A DNA stretch of 64,000 bases from Alphaproteobacteria bacterium (lineage in GTDB: Bacteria; Pseudomonadota; Alphaproteobacteria; Caulobacterales; Maricaulaceae). This document shows positions 43,440 to 51,484 of this stretch, one piece after another. Position numbers and translations under genes: made by a program. The stretch is taken from the NCBI GenBank assembly GCA_016124205.1, contig WGOD01000001.1, forward strand, positions 62,001-126,000. Reading direction: 5' to 3'. Below the pieces are notes generated by a model, which saw only the letters and a list, made by a program, of their open reading frames with translations, was not told the origin of the DNA and searched no databases. Position 1 is the first letter of the stretch; every line of letters starts with the position of its first letter.

Positions 43440-43589
43440 ATGGAACAGCACATCGAAAAGACCGAAGCCCGACAGGGCGAGCGCCGCCGCTGGCAGGAGC
43501 ATGTCCTCTATCTGTCGACGTTCGGCGCAGCCGTCGTGCTGGGCGGTGCGGCCCTGATCTTCATCTTCGCGACTGGCGGCAACGGCTAG
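43440..43589 (+). CDS. Small single-TM protein (49 aa)
   Basis: Hand translation MEQHIEKTEARQGERRRWQEHVLYLSTFGAAVVLGGAALIFIFATGGNG; upstream AAAGGAG SD; stop shared with the convergent gene. Confidence 0.65.
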   Translation: MEQHIEKTEARQGERRRWQEHVLYLSTFGAAVVLGGAALIFIFATGGNG

Positions 43590-44533
43590 GCGAGGCGAAT
43601 TTCCCGCAGTCTTTCCATGAGATAATCCTGCGCCGTCAGCGGCTGGGGATAGCGGTTCGGATTGTCCGGCGTGACGCAGCTTTCGAGCGTTTCGATCAGA
43701 TAGTCCGGGCGGAAATGCAGGAAAAACGGCATCGAGTAGCGTGCATAGCGTTGCCGCTCCGGAGCCGGATTGATCACGCGATGGCTCGTCGAGGGCAGGA
43801 CGTGATTGGTCAGCCGCTGCAACATGTCCCCGATATTGACCACCAGACAGCCCTGCGGCGGATTGATGTCCAGCCACTGGCCCGTCTTGTCCTTGACCTG
43901 CAGGCCGGCTTCCTCCGCCCCCAGCAGCAGGGTGATCGTGTTGATGTCCTCATGCGCCGCAGCCCGGATCGAGCCTTCCGGGGCCGGTGTCGTCTGCGGC
44001 GGATAGTGCAGCAGGCGCAGGATCGAGTTGCCGTCACGCACCGGGTCGACAAAGAAGTCGTCATCCAGACCCAGATCGCGCGCGATGGCCGCCAGCAACC
44101 GCAGGCCGAGCGCGTCGAGTGACTGAAAGAGCCGGTAGACGGCCTCCCAGTCTCCGATCTCCGCCGGGTTCAGATTTTCCGGCATGAATTCGCGGTAGGG
44201 GTGACCGTCCGGCAATTCCCGGCCGACATGCCAGAATTCCTTCAGGTCGATCGCCTCGGCACCCTTGGCAGCTTCGCGGCCAAAGGGCGTGTAGCCACGC
44301 TGTCCGGCTCCGCCGGGCACGAAGTAATGCTGCTTCACGCTGTCAGGCAGAGCAAAGAACTCTTTCGCGCGGGCCAGAGCCGTATCGATCACCGACTGGT
44401 CGAGGCCGTGATCGCTGACCACCGCAAAACCGTAGCGGCGGAAGCTGCTGCCCAACGCGGATGCAAAGGCGTCCGGGTTGCTGGCGGCAAGCGTCATCGA
44501 GACGGGTTCGAAAGCGTTGGTCGGCATAGGCAA
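43586..44533 (-). CDS. Isopenicillin N synthase-family 2OG-Fe(II) oxygenase
   Basis: RAAAHEDINTITLLLG (HxD), GDMLQRLTNHVLPSTSHRVINP (distal His). Confidence 0.93.
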   Translation of the reverse strand: MPMPTNAFEPVSMTLAASNPDAFASALGSSFRRYGFAVVSDHGLDQSVIDTALARAKEFFALPDSVKQHYFVPGGAGQRGYTPFGREAAKGAEAIDLKEFWHVGRELPDGHPYREFMPENLNPAEIGDWEAVYRLFQSLDALGLRLLAAIARDLGLDDDFFVDPVRDGNSILRLLHYPPQTTPAPEGSIRAAAHEDINTITLLLGAEEAGLQVKDKTGQWLDINPPQGCLVVNIGDMLQRLTNHVLPSTSHRVINPAPERQRYARYSMPFFLHFRPDYLIETLESCVTPDNPNRYPQPLTAQDYLMERLREIRLA

Positions 44534-44596
44534 GGCCCTGTTCCGGTCGGGCGGGTTTCATACTCCTTGGCGCGAAGAGCGCCAATGCCGGGCACA

Positions 44597-44630
44597 GAAA
44601 AACGCCGGCGCGGATTGCCGCACCGGCGTT
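44597..44630 (-). terminator. Rho-independent terminator for the acidic lipoprotein gene
   Basis: Minus strand AACGCCGGTGCGGCAATCCGCGCCGGCGTT followed by TTTC. Confidence 0.8.
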
Positions 44631-44653
44631 CTCCAAACATCGAAGCGCAGTGA

Positions 44654-44923
44654 TTACTGCGGGTCGCCTTCGGCGGCGTGTTCCGCATCTTCGGCGGCTT
44701 CATCCATGGCGTGACCGGCGTCATCGGCCATGTCTTCCATGGCGTCACCCGCGTCGTCGGCCATTTCCTCGACTTCGTCGGCGGCGTTTTCCATCGCGTC
44801 GCCAGCGTCATCCATCATTTCTTCGGTTTCGGATTCCGCTTCCTGCTGTTCGGCAGGCGTGCAGGCGGACAGGGCGAGGGCCAGAGCCGTGGCCGAGGTC
44901 GCGCCGAGAAGAATTCTGAGCAT
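44654..44923 (-). CDS. Acidic repeat lipoprotein (89 aa)
   Basis: Lipobox ALALSACTPAE; tandem ~11-residue repeats ADDAGDAMEDMADDAGHAMDEAAEDAEHAAE. Confidence 0.8.
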   Translation of the reverse strand: MLRILLGATSATALALALSACTPAEQQEAESETEEMMDDAGDAMENAADEVEEMADDAGDAMEDMADDAGHAMDEAAEDAEHAAEGDPQ

Positions 44924-45144
44924 TGCGTTGTCTCCCTCCTGAGAAAAACAGCGCGCCGATCGATACGATCAGCGCCCGCTGATTCCTGTGCAGTAGCAGC
45001 ATTTTCTTCGTTTACGGGCCGAATCGCAAGGGACATGACAATTCGGAAAGGTTCGAAACGCGAGAAAATTGCGCGCTGCAGCGCTTGATTGCGCCGTGAT
45101 GGGGACCGATATGCCCTTCAGGCCGCCAAGATGAGGGTATCAAC

Positions 45145-45873
45145 ATGCCGGACCAACAGCCGATCGAGCTCTACTACTGGCCGACGCCGAATGGTTGGAA
45201 GGTGTCGATCGCGCTGGAAGAAATGGACCTGCCCTATGTCCTGAAGGCGGTGAATATCGGGACGGGCGAGCAGTTCGAACCGGCCTTCCTGAAAATCAGT
45301 CCGAATGGCCGCATGCCGGCGATCATCGATCCCGATGGCCCGGATGGAAGGCCGATCTCGGTCTTCGAGTCCGGCGCGATCCTTCAGTATCTCGCGCGCA
45401 AGTCGGGCAAGTTCTACGGCGCGGATGCGCGCCAGCAGTCCGAAATCGAGCAATGGCTGTTCTGGCAGATGGGCGGGCTGGGGCCGATGGCCGGTCAGGC
45501 GCACCACTTCCGCAGCTATGCGCTGAAGATCGAGCCCGATCCGGCGAAGCTGGAGTACGGCAAGACACGCTACACCAACGAGGTGAACCGGCTCTATGGC
45601 GTTCTGGAGCGCGGCCTGTCCGACGGACGCGATTTCATCGCTGGCGAGTATTCGATCGCCGACATGGCGATCTGGCCCTGGATATTGCCGGAAGGCCAGG
45701 GGCAGGACCTCAACGACTTCCCGAAGCTGAAAGCCTGGGTCGACCGGGTCTGGGAGCGTCCGGGCGTTCAGGCCGGCCGGAAGCTGGGCAAGGATCTCCG
45801 GTCCAATCTCGGGGCCGACGACAAGAAGGCCGAAGAGGCGCGGAAAATCCTGTTCGGTCAGCGCGCGAACTGA
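45145..45873 (+). CDS. Glutathione S-transferase family protein (YfcG/Ure2-like)
   Basis: IELYYWPTPNGWKVSIALEEMDLPY; ISPNGRMPAIIDPDG; VFESGAILQYLARK. Confidence 0.93.
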   Translation: MPDQQPIELYYWPTPNGWKVSIALEEMDLPYVLKAVNIGTGEQFEPAFLKISPNGRMPAIIDPDGPDGRPISVFESGAILQYLARKSGKFYGADARQQSEIEQWLFWQMGGLGPMAGQAHHFRSYALKIEPDPAKLEYGKTRYTNEVNRLYGVLERGLSDGRDFIAGEYSIADMAIWPWILPEGQGQDLNDFPKLKAWVDRVWERPGVQAGRKLGKDLRSNLGADDKKAEEARKILFGQRAN

Positions 45874-45902
45874 CGACCGATCCGGCGTGAATGTCCGGAA
45901 AT

Positions 45903-45934
45903 GCCCGCCCGTCGGCATGATGGGCGGGTTTTTT
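45903..45934 (+). terminator. Rho-independent terminator downstream of GST gene
   Basis: CCCGCCC-gtcggcatgat-GGGCGGG followed by TTTTTT. Confidence 0.85.
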
Positions 45935-45954
45935 CATGCCTGATTCACCGGGCT

Positions 45955-46014
45955 TAACGGATCGAAACAGAGTCTAACGGAATTCAACAAAGCCTAATCG
46001 AATTAAACCATTAA
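45955..46014. repeat. Three imperfect 20-bp direct repeats, exactly phased
   Basis: TAACGGATCGAAACAGAGTC / TAACGGAATTCAACAAAGCC / TAATCGAATTAAACCATTAA at 45955, 45975, 45995. Confidence 0.65.
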
Positions 46015-46168
46015 GGCGCGATAACCCTGATTTTTCTTTACCTTATGGCAAGCATCCGGGGTGAATCTCCACTCGTCCGCCGGAAGCGGGCATTGGGTGG
46101 AAATCCCGACCGAGAGACCATTAGCCAAAAAGGCGAGGCCCGGTCGGATACATGGATGGGGTGCCAAA

Positions 46169-46441
46169 ATGGCCTTCACTGATGTGGAAACGGCGCAGGC
46201 TCACAGCGCCATCGAGACCAACGCCAATGGCGAGGATCTCTGCAAGCTCGGCCTTCTGTATTCGACGGGCCAGGGCGGCACGATCGATTTCATCGAAGCG
46301 CACAAATGGTTCAACCTGGCGGCCCTGATGGGGTCGGAGCCGGCGAAGCACTATCGCCGCGAGATTTCCGAGGAGATGTCCTCGTTCGAAATCGCCGACG
46401 CTCAGCGCGCTGCCCGGGAATGGCTCGCCACGCGTCACTAG
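46169..46441 (+). CDS. Sel1-repeat-like small protein (90 aa)
   Basis: LCKLGLLYSTGQGGTIDFIEAHKWFNLAALMGSEPAKHYRREI matches Sel1-like repeat pattern. Confidence 0.82.
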   Translation: MAFTDVETAQAHSAIETNANGEDLCKLGLLYSTGQGGTIDFIEAHKWFNLAALMGSEPAKHYRREISEEMSSFEIADAQRAAREWLATRH

Positions 46442-46456
46442 GCCGTTCAAACGCGG

Positions 46457-47176
46457 TCAGCGATTGTTGATCGCGTTTGCGATGGCGTAGGAGAAGGCCT
46501 GGTCGAGGGGCAGTATGCCGTAGACATACTGGTCGACCCACAGCGTGACCTCCGAAACCGTGGTTCGCGGCACGAAGATGATGTCGTGCCGCCGGAGCGG
46601 GATCGGGTCGCCGCTGCCATTACCGCGCAACACTTCGCGCAGATTCACGACGCGCATCATGACGCCGCCATTGCGAGCGCGGCGCAGGATGACGACTTCG
46701 CCTCGTGCGGCGTCGTCGCGGAAACCGCCCGCCAGCATGACGGCCTCGAGCGCGCCGATCCGTGTCGGCATTTCGTAAAGGCCGGGGCTGTTGACCTGCC
46801 CGCCGACGATGATGTTCTGCGGGCCATAGCTGTCGACATTCACTTCAACGATCGGATCGCGAAGCATCGCGGTGTACGCGTCGGCGACTGCGCTGGCGGC
46901 CTCTGCATCCGTGCGGCCCGCCACCATGACGGGGCCGGCGAGGGGCAAGTTTACCCGTCCATCGGGCCCGATGGTCGCCGTGCGGTTCAGCTCCGTTGCG
47001 GTGTGAACCGTGACGTCGATCGAATCGCCGGGCGCCAGCAGAAAGCCCGGATCGTCGTCGCGCCAGTCCTGATAGGACACGGCATTCCAGCTCGAAATCT
47101 GCTGATGGCGGTCCGGCTGAGACGTGCCGCACGCTGCCAGGATGAGACAGCTGAAGACGATGCCTGTGCGCTTCAT
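46457..47176 (-). CDS. hfsD: Polysaccharide export outer-membrane lipoprotein (Wza-like, HfsD-like)
   Basis: Lipobox LILAACGTS; Poly_export FLLAPGDSIDVTVHTATELNRTATIGPDGRVNLPLAGPVMVAGRT; SLBB-like IIVGGQVNSPGLYEM. Start from ATG at 47176, not the 784-aa ORF-track start. Confidence 0.88.
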   Translation of the reverse strand: MKRTGIVFSCLILAACGTSQPDRHQQISSWNAVSYQDWRDDDPGFLLAPGDSIDVTVHTATELNRTATIGPDGRVNLPLAGPVMVAGRTDAEAASAVADAYTAMLRDPIVEVNVDSYGPQNIIVGGQVNSPGLYEMPTRIGALEAVMLAGGFRDDAARGEVVILRRARNGGVMMRVVNLREVLRGNGSGDPIPLRRHDIIFVPRTTVSEVTLWVDQYVYGILPLDQAFSYAIANAINNR

Positions 47177-47266
47177 CACGCGAACTCCCGGAATTCCTTG
47201 TTCGAATGTGACGTTCGACCGGTTTGGATAAGGAAAAATTAAGCCGCCCGACGTCCATATCGGCTC

Positions 47267-48787
47267 ATGTCGCACGCCGACTCTCCCGCCGGGAGGACGG
47301 CCGCGCCGCAAGCCTCCCCACGGGGCGACGAGCGGGGCGAGCTGGACCTCTACGATCTTGTCGAACTCGCCTGGGCTCAGCGCGTGCTGATCATCCTTGT
47401 GTTCGCGGTCCTGTTTGCGGTCGGGGCCGGGGCGGCGATCATGCTGATCAAGCCCAGCTATGAGGCGCAGGCCCGCCTTCTCCTGATTCTCGACGATGCC
47501 GATCCAACGCCGGGAACGGCGGGTGCCGGCGGCGCCTTCGTGCTCGATCAGGTGCTGCAATCGGAATCGGAAATCCTGAATTCCGACGCGGTGCGGCGTC
47601 TTGCGATCGAGGATATCGGCCTTCCCGCGCTGATGCCGGAAGGGGGCACGGAAGCCGATGCCCTGAAAATGCTGCGCGACGGATTTTCGATCACGCGCGC
47701 GCCCAACGCGTCGATCCTGGTGCCGACCTTCGAGGGGCGCGATCCGGAGATCGCCGCACTGGCGGTCAATGCGATGGTCGAAGCCTATACCGAATACCGG
47801 ACCTCGCTGCTGATCGGTGACGGGGCGGATACCGCAGCCCAGCAGGCCAATGCCGCGGCGGCGCTCGCCCAGGCGCAAGCCGAACTCGACGCGTTTCTCG
47901 ATGCCAACGGGCTGACCAATTACACGAGCGACTATGACGCCGCGGTATCGCAGGTCACGACGTTGAACGGTGCTCTTGCGACGGCCGAGGCCGAGCGCGC
48001 GGCGGCCCTGGCGGGCATCGCGGCGCTGAATGAGCGGCTGTCGAATGTCCCGGTGTCGATCGAGGAATATGTCGAGAACGACGCCGGAAACCAGCTGCTG
48101 CAACGCCGTATCGAGCGGCAGTCGCTGCTCGCCCGCTACCAGCCGGACGCCCCGCCCGTGCAGGCGATCGACCGCGAGATCGAGGCGATCGAGACCTTCA
48201 TCGCCAGCGGGGCGGCGGAAGGCCTCGGGCAGCGCCGCGTTGGTGCCAATCCGGTCCGCCAGGACATGGAGTCGGAGCTTTCCACCCTGCAGTCGCAGGC
48301 CGCAGCCGAAGGTCAGCGGATCGCAACCTTGCAGCGTCAGATCCGCGAGGCGAGGACGGAAGTGGCGCGCCTGCGTCCGCTGAATTCGCAATATCGCGAG
48401 CTGGCTCAGGAAGTCTCTGCGAACGAGGAAGTCCTTGGCCGTCTCGCCAGCCAGCATGTCGAAGCGCAGACACGGCGCGCCTCGGCGGTCGGCGCGGCTG
48501 ACACGGTTCGCGTGGTGGAATGGGCCACGCCGCCGACCGAAGGATCGTCCCTGAAGAAGGTGGCGGTGATCGCGGCCTTCATGTTCGCGGCGGGCGTTGC
48601 GGTTCTGACCGGTCTTCTCTGGGGGTTCTGGTCGCGGCATCTGCGGTCGCCGTCGCCGCGTGGAGGCCGGAGGTTCAACGTGGTGGGCTCTCCGGCGCCA
48701 GCACCGCAACCGGTTCGGACCAACGAGTCGAGCGGAATTCCCGTTCTGGCCCGGGTGTCGGACCGGGGTTCGTTCGCACAGCGTTAA
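47267..48787 (+). CDS. hfsA: Polysaccharide co-polymerase (Wzz/GumC family, HfsA-like)
   Basis: DLYDLVELAWAQRVLIILVFAVLFAVGAGAAIMLIKPSYEAQARLLL; coiled coil; C-terminal TM FMFAAGVAVLTGLLWGFW. Confidence 0.88.
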   Translation: MSHADSPAGRTAAPQASPRGDERGELDLYDLVELAWAQRVLIILVFAVLFAVGAGAAIMLIKPSYEAQARLLLILDDADPTPGTAGAGGAFVLDQVLQSESEILNSDAVRRLAIEDIGLPALMPEGGTEADALKMLRDGFSITRAPNASILVPTFEGRDPEIAALAVNAMVEAYTEYRTSLLIGDGADTAAQQANAAAALAQAQAELDAFLDANGLTNYTSDYDAAVSQVTTLNGALATAEAERAAALAGIAALNERLSNVPVSIEEYVENDAGNQLLQRRIERQSLLARYQPDAPPVQAIDREIEAIETFIASGAAEGLGQRRVGANPVRQDMESELSTLQSQAAAEGQRIATLQRQIREARTEVARLRPLNSQYRELAQEVSANEEVLGRLASQHVEAQTRRASAVGAADTVRVVEWATPPTEGSSLKKVAVIAAFMFAAGVAVLTGLLWGFWSRHLRSPSPRGGRRFNVVGSPAPAPQPVRTNESSGIPVLARVSDRGSFAQR

Positions 48788-48831
48788 CCGGTTCGGCGCA
48801 GCCTTGAACACGTAAAAGGAGCGAGTCGGTC

Positions 48832-49473
48832 GTGCCTTACATTGATCTCACTGCGGAACTGATCGAACTGGTCGAGCGACTGGAACCGATTGCGCGCCCG
48901 GGCGGACGTGGCCGTACGATGATGATCATGGGGACCGGACGGCAGACCGGTGCATCAACGGTCGCGCGGGAGTTTGCCCGGATCGCCGCTGCGCGTTCCC
49001 GGCGCGGCGTCTGGCTGTTCGATCTCGACCTCGCCAACAATCCCCAACGCCGCCTGCTGGTGCCGCAACAGGGCACGGCCTTCGATGCCGGCTTCGGCCG
49101 CAACCCGTTCTGGCGGGTCGAGCCGGAAGTCGCGCGCGCCCGGCTGGTCGCGCGTCAGGCCGAACAGCGTCTCTACGTAACGGAATTCCAGCGCGCGCCG
49201 GGCGAAGTCCAGCGCCTCAGCCTGCGCGGTGCGCCGGACTACTGGAATGCCGTGCGCCAGTCGATCGACCTCGCCGTCGTCGATGCGCCGGGCAATAACC
49301 GCGCGGTGCTCGCGCTCGCGGCGGACATGGACGGCGTCATCCTCGTCAGTGACGAGCGCCGGCCCAATCCCGATGCGATCAACGCCCGCCGCGAAGCGAT
49401 CGAATCGCGCGGCGGCGTGGTCGCCGGACTGATTCTCAATCGTGCACCCGATCGGGGGCAGTGGGCGGCATGA
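48832..49473 (+). CDS. hfsB: CpsD/BY-kinase-like P-loop protein (HfsB-like), degenerate Walker A
   Basis: MIMGTGRQTGASTVAREFARIAAARSRRGVWLFDLDLANNPQRRLL...DLAVVDAPG; directly downstream of hfsA. Confidence 0.82.
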   Translation: MPYIDLTAELIELVERLEPIARPGGRGRTMMIMGTGRQTGASTVAREFARIAAARSRRGVWLFDLDLANNPQRRLLVPQQGTAFDAGFGRNPFWRVEPEVARARLVARQAEQRLYVTEFQRAPGEVQRLSLRGAPDYWNAVRQSIDLAVVDAPGNNRAVLALAADMDGVILVSDERRPNPDAINARREAIESRGGVVAGLILNRAPDRGQWAA

Positions 49474-50723
49474 GTTTTGTCGCCGGCACAATCGGCCGGC
49501 TCAGGCAGGCTCCCCGGATCGGTGTTCTCGAGCCCATCGAGGCGGGCGCGACGGTCCTCGTGTTCCTTCTGATGTCGCAGGCCCTTCTGGGGCCGCTCCT
49601 GACCACGGAAACCAATCCGGACGGTCCCGCAATCCTCCGGCTGATGTGGCTGCCGGTCTATGCGCTCGGCCTGGTCTGGCTGCTTTCGCGGCCGATGCAG
49701 GGGCTGAAATCGGTATCCCGGGCGCCGCTCATGCTGGTGCTCGCGCTTCTGTGCATGGCGTCTGCGCTGTGGTCGCTCGATCCGGGCCTGTCGATGCGTC
49801 GCGGTTTTGCCGTCGTGATGTCGGTCCTGTTCGGGTTTGCGATCGCGGCCCGGTGGGACTGGAAGCAACTGATCACGCTGCTCGCCATTACCTATCTCAT
49901 CCTCGCGGTCGGCAGCCTGATTGCCGTCCTCGCGGCGCCATCCTTCGGGATCCACTACGACATCCATGTCGGGGCCTGGCGCGGCCTGTGGGGCGAGAAG
50001 AATACGCTCGGCGCGATCATGTCCTACGGCGCTTCGGCCAGCCTCGGCGCGGCGGCCGTGATGCCGAGACGCAAGCTCTTCTGGTGGGGCGTGGCCGGGC
50101 TGCAGGCCGGTCTCGTCCTGATGTCGACCTCGAAGACGGGGCTGCTCGCGCTGCTTCTGGTGGTCGGCGGGGCGATCGGTATCGCGCTCGTCCGCCGGGG
50201 GTTCGGATTCGCGGCGCTGATGATTTTCGCGCTGCTGCTCGGCGGTAGTCTGGGGGCGTTGATCCTCACCATGGCGCCGGTCGAATTCCTCGAAATGCTC
50301 GGCAGGGACGCCACGCTGACGGGCCGGACCGACATCTGGGAAGTGCTGATCGAGCAGGTCTTCGACCGGCCCTGGACCGGCTATGGCTACGGGGCGTTCT
50401 GGACGGTGGAGCATGGCCCGGTCTTCTGGGTTCGCCAGGCGACCAACTGGCCTGTGCCGACGGCACACAATGGGTGGCTCGAGGTTGCCCTGGCGATCGG
50501 TTTGCCCGGGCTGGCCATTCTTGTTCTCGTTTATCTGGGGACAGTCGGGCGTGCAGTCGGGCGCCTGTTCCGGGGCCGGGAGGTCTATTTCCTCCTGACC
50601 TTTTTCGCCGTGGTCACGACCGTGTCGATCTCGGAGAGCAATCTCCTCCACCGCAACAGTTTGATGTGGGTGGTGTTCGTCGCGGCCGCCTCGAAACTCG
50701 CCGTCCGCGAAGACCGCGTCTAG
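49461..50723 (+). CDS. O-antigen ligase/polymerase-like (Wzy, HfsC/HfsI-like) membrane protein
   Basis: ~10 TM; STSKTGLLALLLVVGG; VPTAHNGWLEVALAIGLPGLAIL. Confidence 0.87.
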   Translation: MGGMSFVAGTIGRLRQAPRIGVLEPIEAGATVLVFLLMSQALLGPLLTTETNPDGPAILRLMWLPVYALGLVWLLSRPMQGLKSVSRAPLMLVLALLCMASALWSLDPGLSMRRGFAVVMSVLFGFAIAARWDWKQLITLLAITYLILAVGSLIAVLAAPSFGIHYDIHVGAWRGLWGEKNTLGAIMSYGASASLGAAAVMPRRKLFWWGVAGLQAGLVLMSTSKTGLLALLLVVGGAIGIALVRRGFGFAALMIFALLLGGSLGALILTMAPVEFLEMLGRDATLTGRTDIWEVLIEQVFDRPWTGYGYGAFWTVEHGPVFWVRQATNWPVPTAHNGWLEVALAIGLPGLAILVLVYLGTVGRAVGRLFRGREVYFLLTFFAVVTTVSISESNLLHRNSLMWVVFVAAASKLAVREDRV

Positions 50724-51484
50724 GCGCCAATCGCCTCGACGGTGTCGCGCACGGTCAGAACGTCGGCGCCGGATCGCGCAACGGCTTCCAGAACCATCTC
50801 GAATTCACGCGGCGTGCAGCCCCAGTCGGTCGGATCGTCCTGGATGTCGTGGGCGTAAAGGATCAGCCAGCCGGGTTTGCGCTGCGCGTCGGCAATCCAG
50901 TCGAGTACACGGTCCATGCCGTCCTGGCCTCCGTCAATCCCGACAGCCTTCAGGAGGTTCAGATCGTCGCCTGTGCGGTTTACCCCCGGACGAACGCCGC
51001 GCAAGGTCGAAAAGCGTGCCTGAAGCGCGGATTTCGATGCGGGCGATGCCTCACCATAGGGGAAGGCGTAATTCTCAAGCTTGAGGGCCGGTGCCGCCTG
51101 ACGAAGAGTTTCAGCATTCCGGTCGATATCCGCCAGCAGCGCGTCGACCGGCGTGCGGGCGGAATCAGTGTGGGAATGCGTGTGGCAGGCGATCTCGTGG
51201 CCGGTCTCGGCCAGAGCGCGGATATCGTCGCGTGTCATCATCGAGCCGTGATGGGTGTCGCTTCCGGTGAAGCCAGCGGCCGCATACCAGGTGCCGAGCC
51301 AGCCGCGTTTGCCGAGCGCGGCGCGGCCATGCGTGACGGCAGACCGCGGAAAGTCGTCGAAGGTGATCGAGACGACCGGCCGATCGAGCGCGAACGTCAT
51401 GGGCCGGCGCGCGCGCAGGCGGGCGTTCATGCGTACGAGTTTTCCGGCGATCCCGCCGGAGGGGATGTAGGGCTGAACGGTCAT
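50720..51484 (-). CDS. hfsH: Polysaccharide deacetylase (NodB homology, HfsH-like)
   Basis: VVSITFDDFPRSA, GHEIACHTHSHTDS, NYAFPYGEASP, LILYAHDIQDD motifs; position next to GT2/flippase. Confidence 0.87.
   Translation of the reverse strand: MTVQPYIPSGGIAGKLVRMNARLRARRPMTFALDRPVVSITFDDFPRSAVTHGRAALGKRGWLGTWYAAAGFTGSDTHHGSMMTRDDIRALAETGHEIACHTHSHTDSARTPVDALLADIDRNAETLRQAAPALKLENYAFPYGEASPASKSALQARFSTLRGVRPGVNRTGDDLNLLKAVGIDGGQDGMDRVLDWIADAQRKPGWLILYAHDIQDDPTDWGCTPREFEMVLEAVARSGADVLTVRDTVEAIGA

Noticed and set aside
44678-45088. Plus ORF with hydrophobic GVTGVIGHVFHGVTRVVGHF repeats
   Set aside because: Antisense image of the acidic repeat lipoprotein; the minus frame has signal peptide, lipobox and terminator.
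45955-46014. Considered as CRISPR or plasmid iterons
   Set aside because: Only three degenerate 20-bp units without spacers and no cas or rep genes nearby; kept only as a possible regulatory repeat.
46051-46168. Considered as an FMN-type riboswitch
   Set aside because: Some superficial similarity (GGTGGAAATCCCGACCGA) but the conserved FMN core and a riboflavin gene are missing.
47177-48811. N-terminal ~540-aa extension of the minus ORF 46457..48811
   Set aside because: It runs antisense through the Wzz/GumC gene; the real gene starts at the lipoprotein signal MKRTGIVFSCLILAACG.
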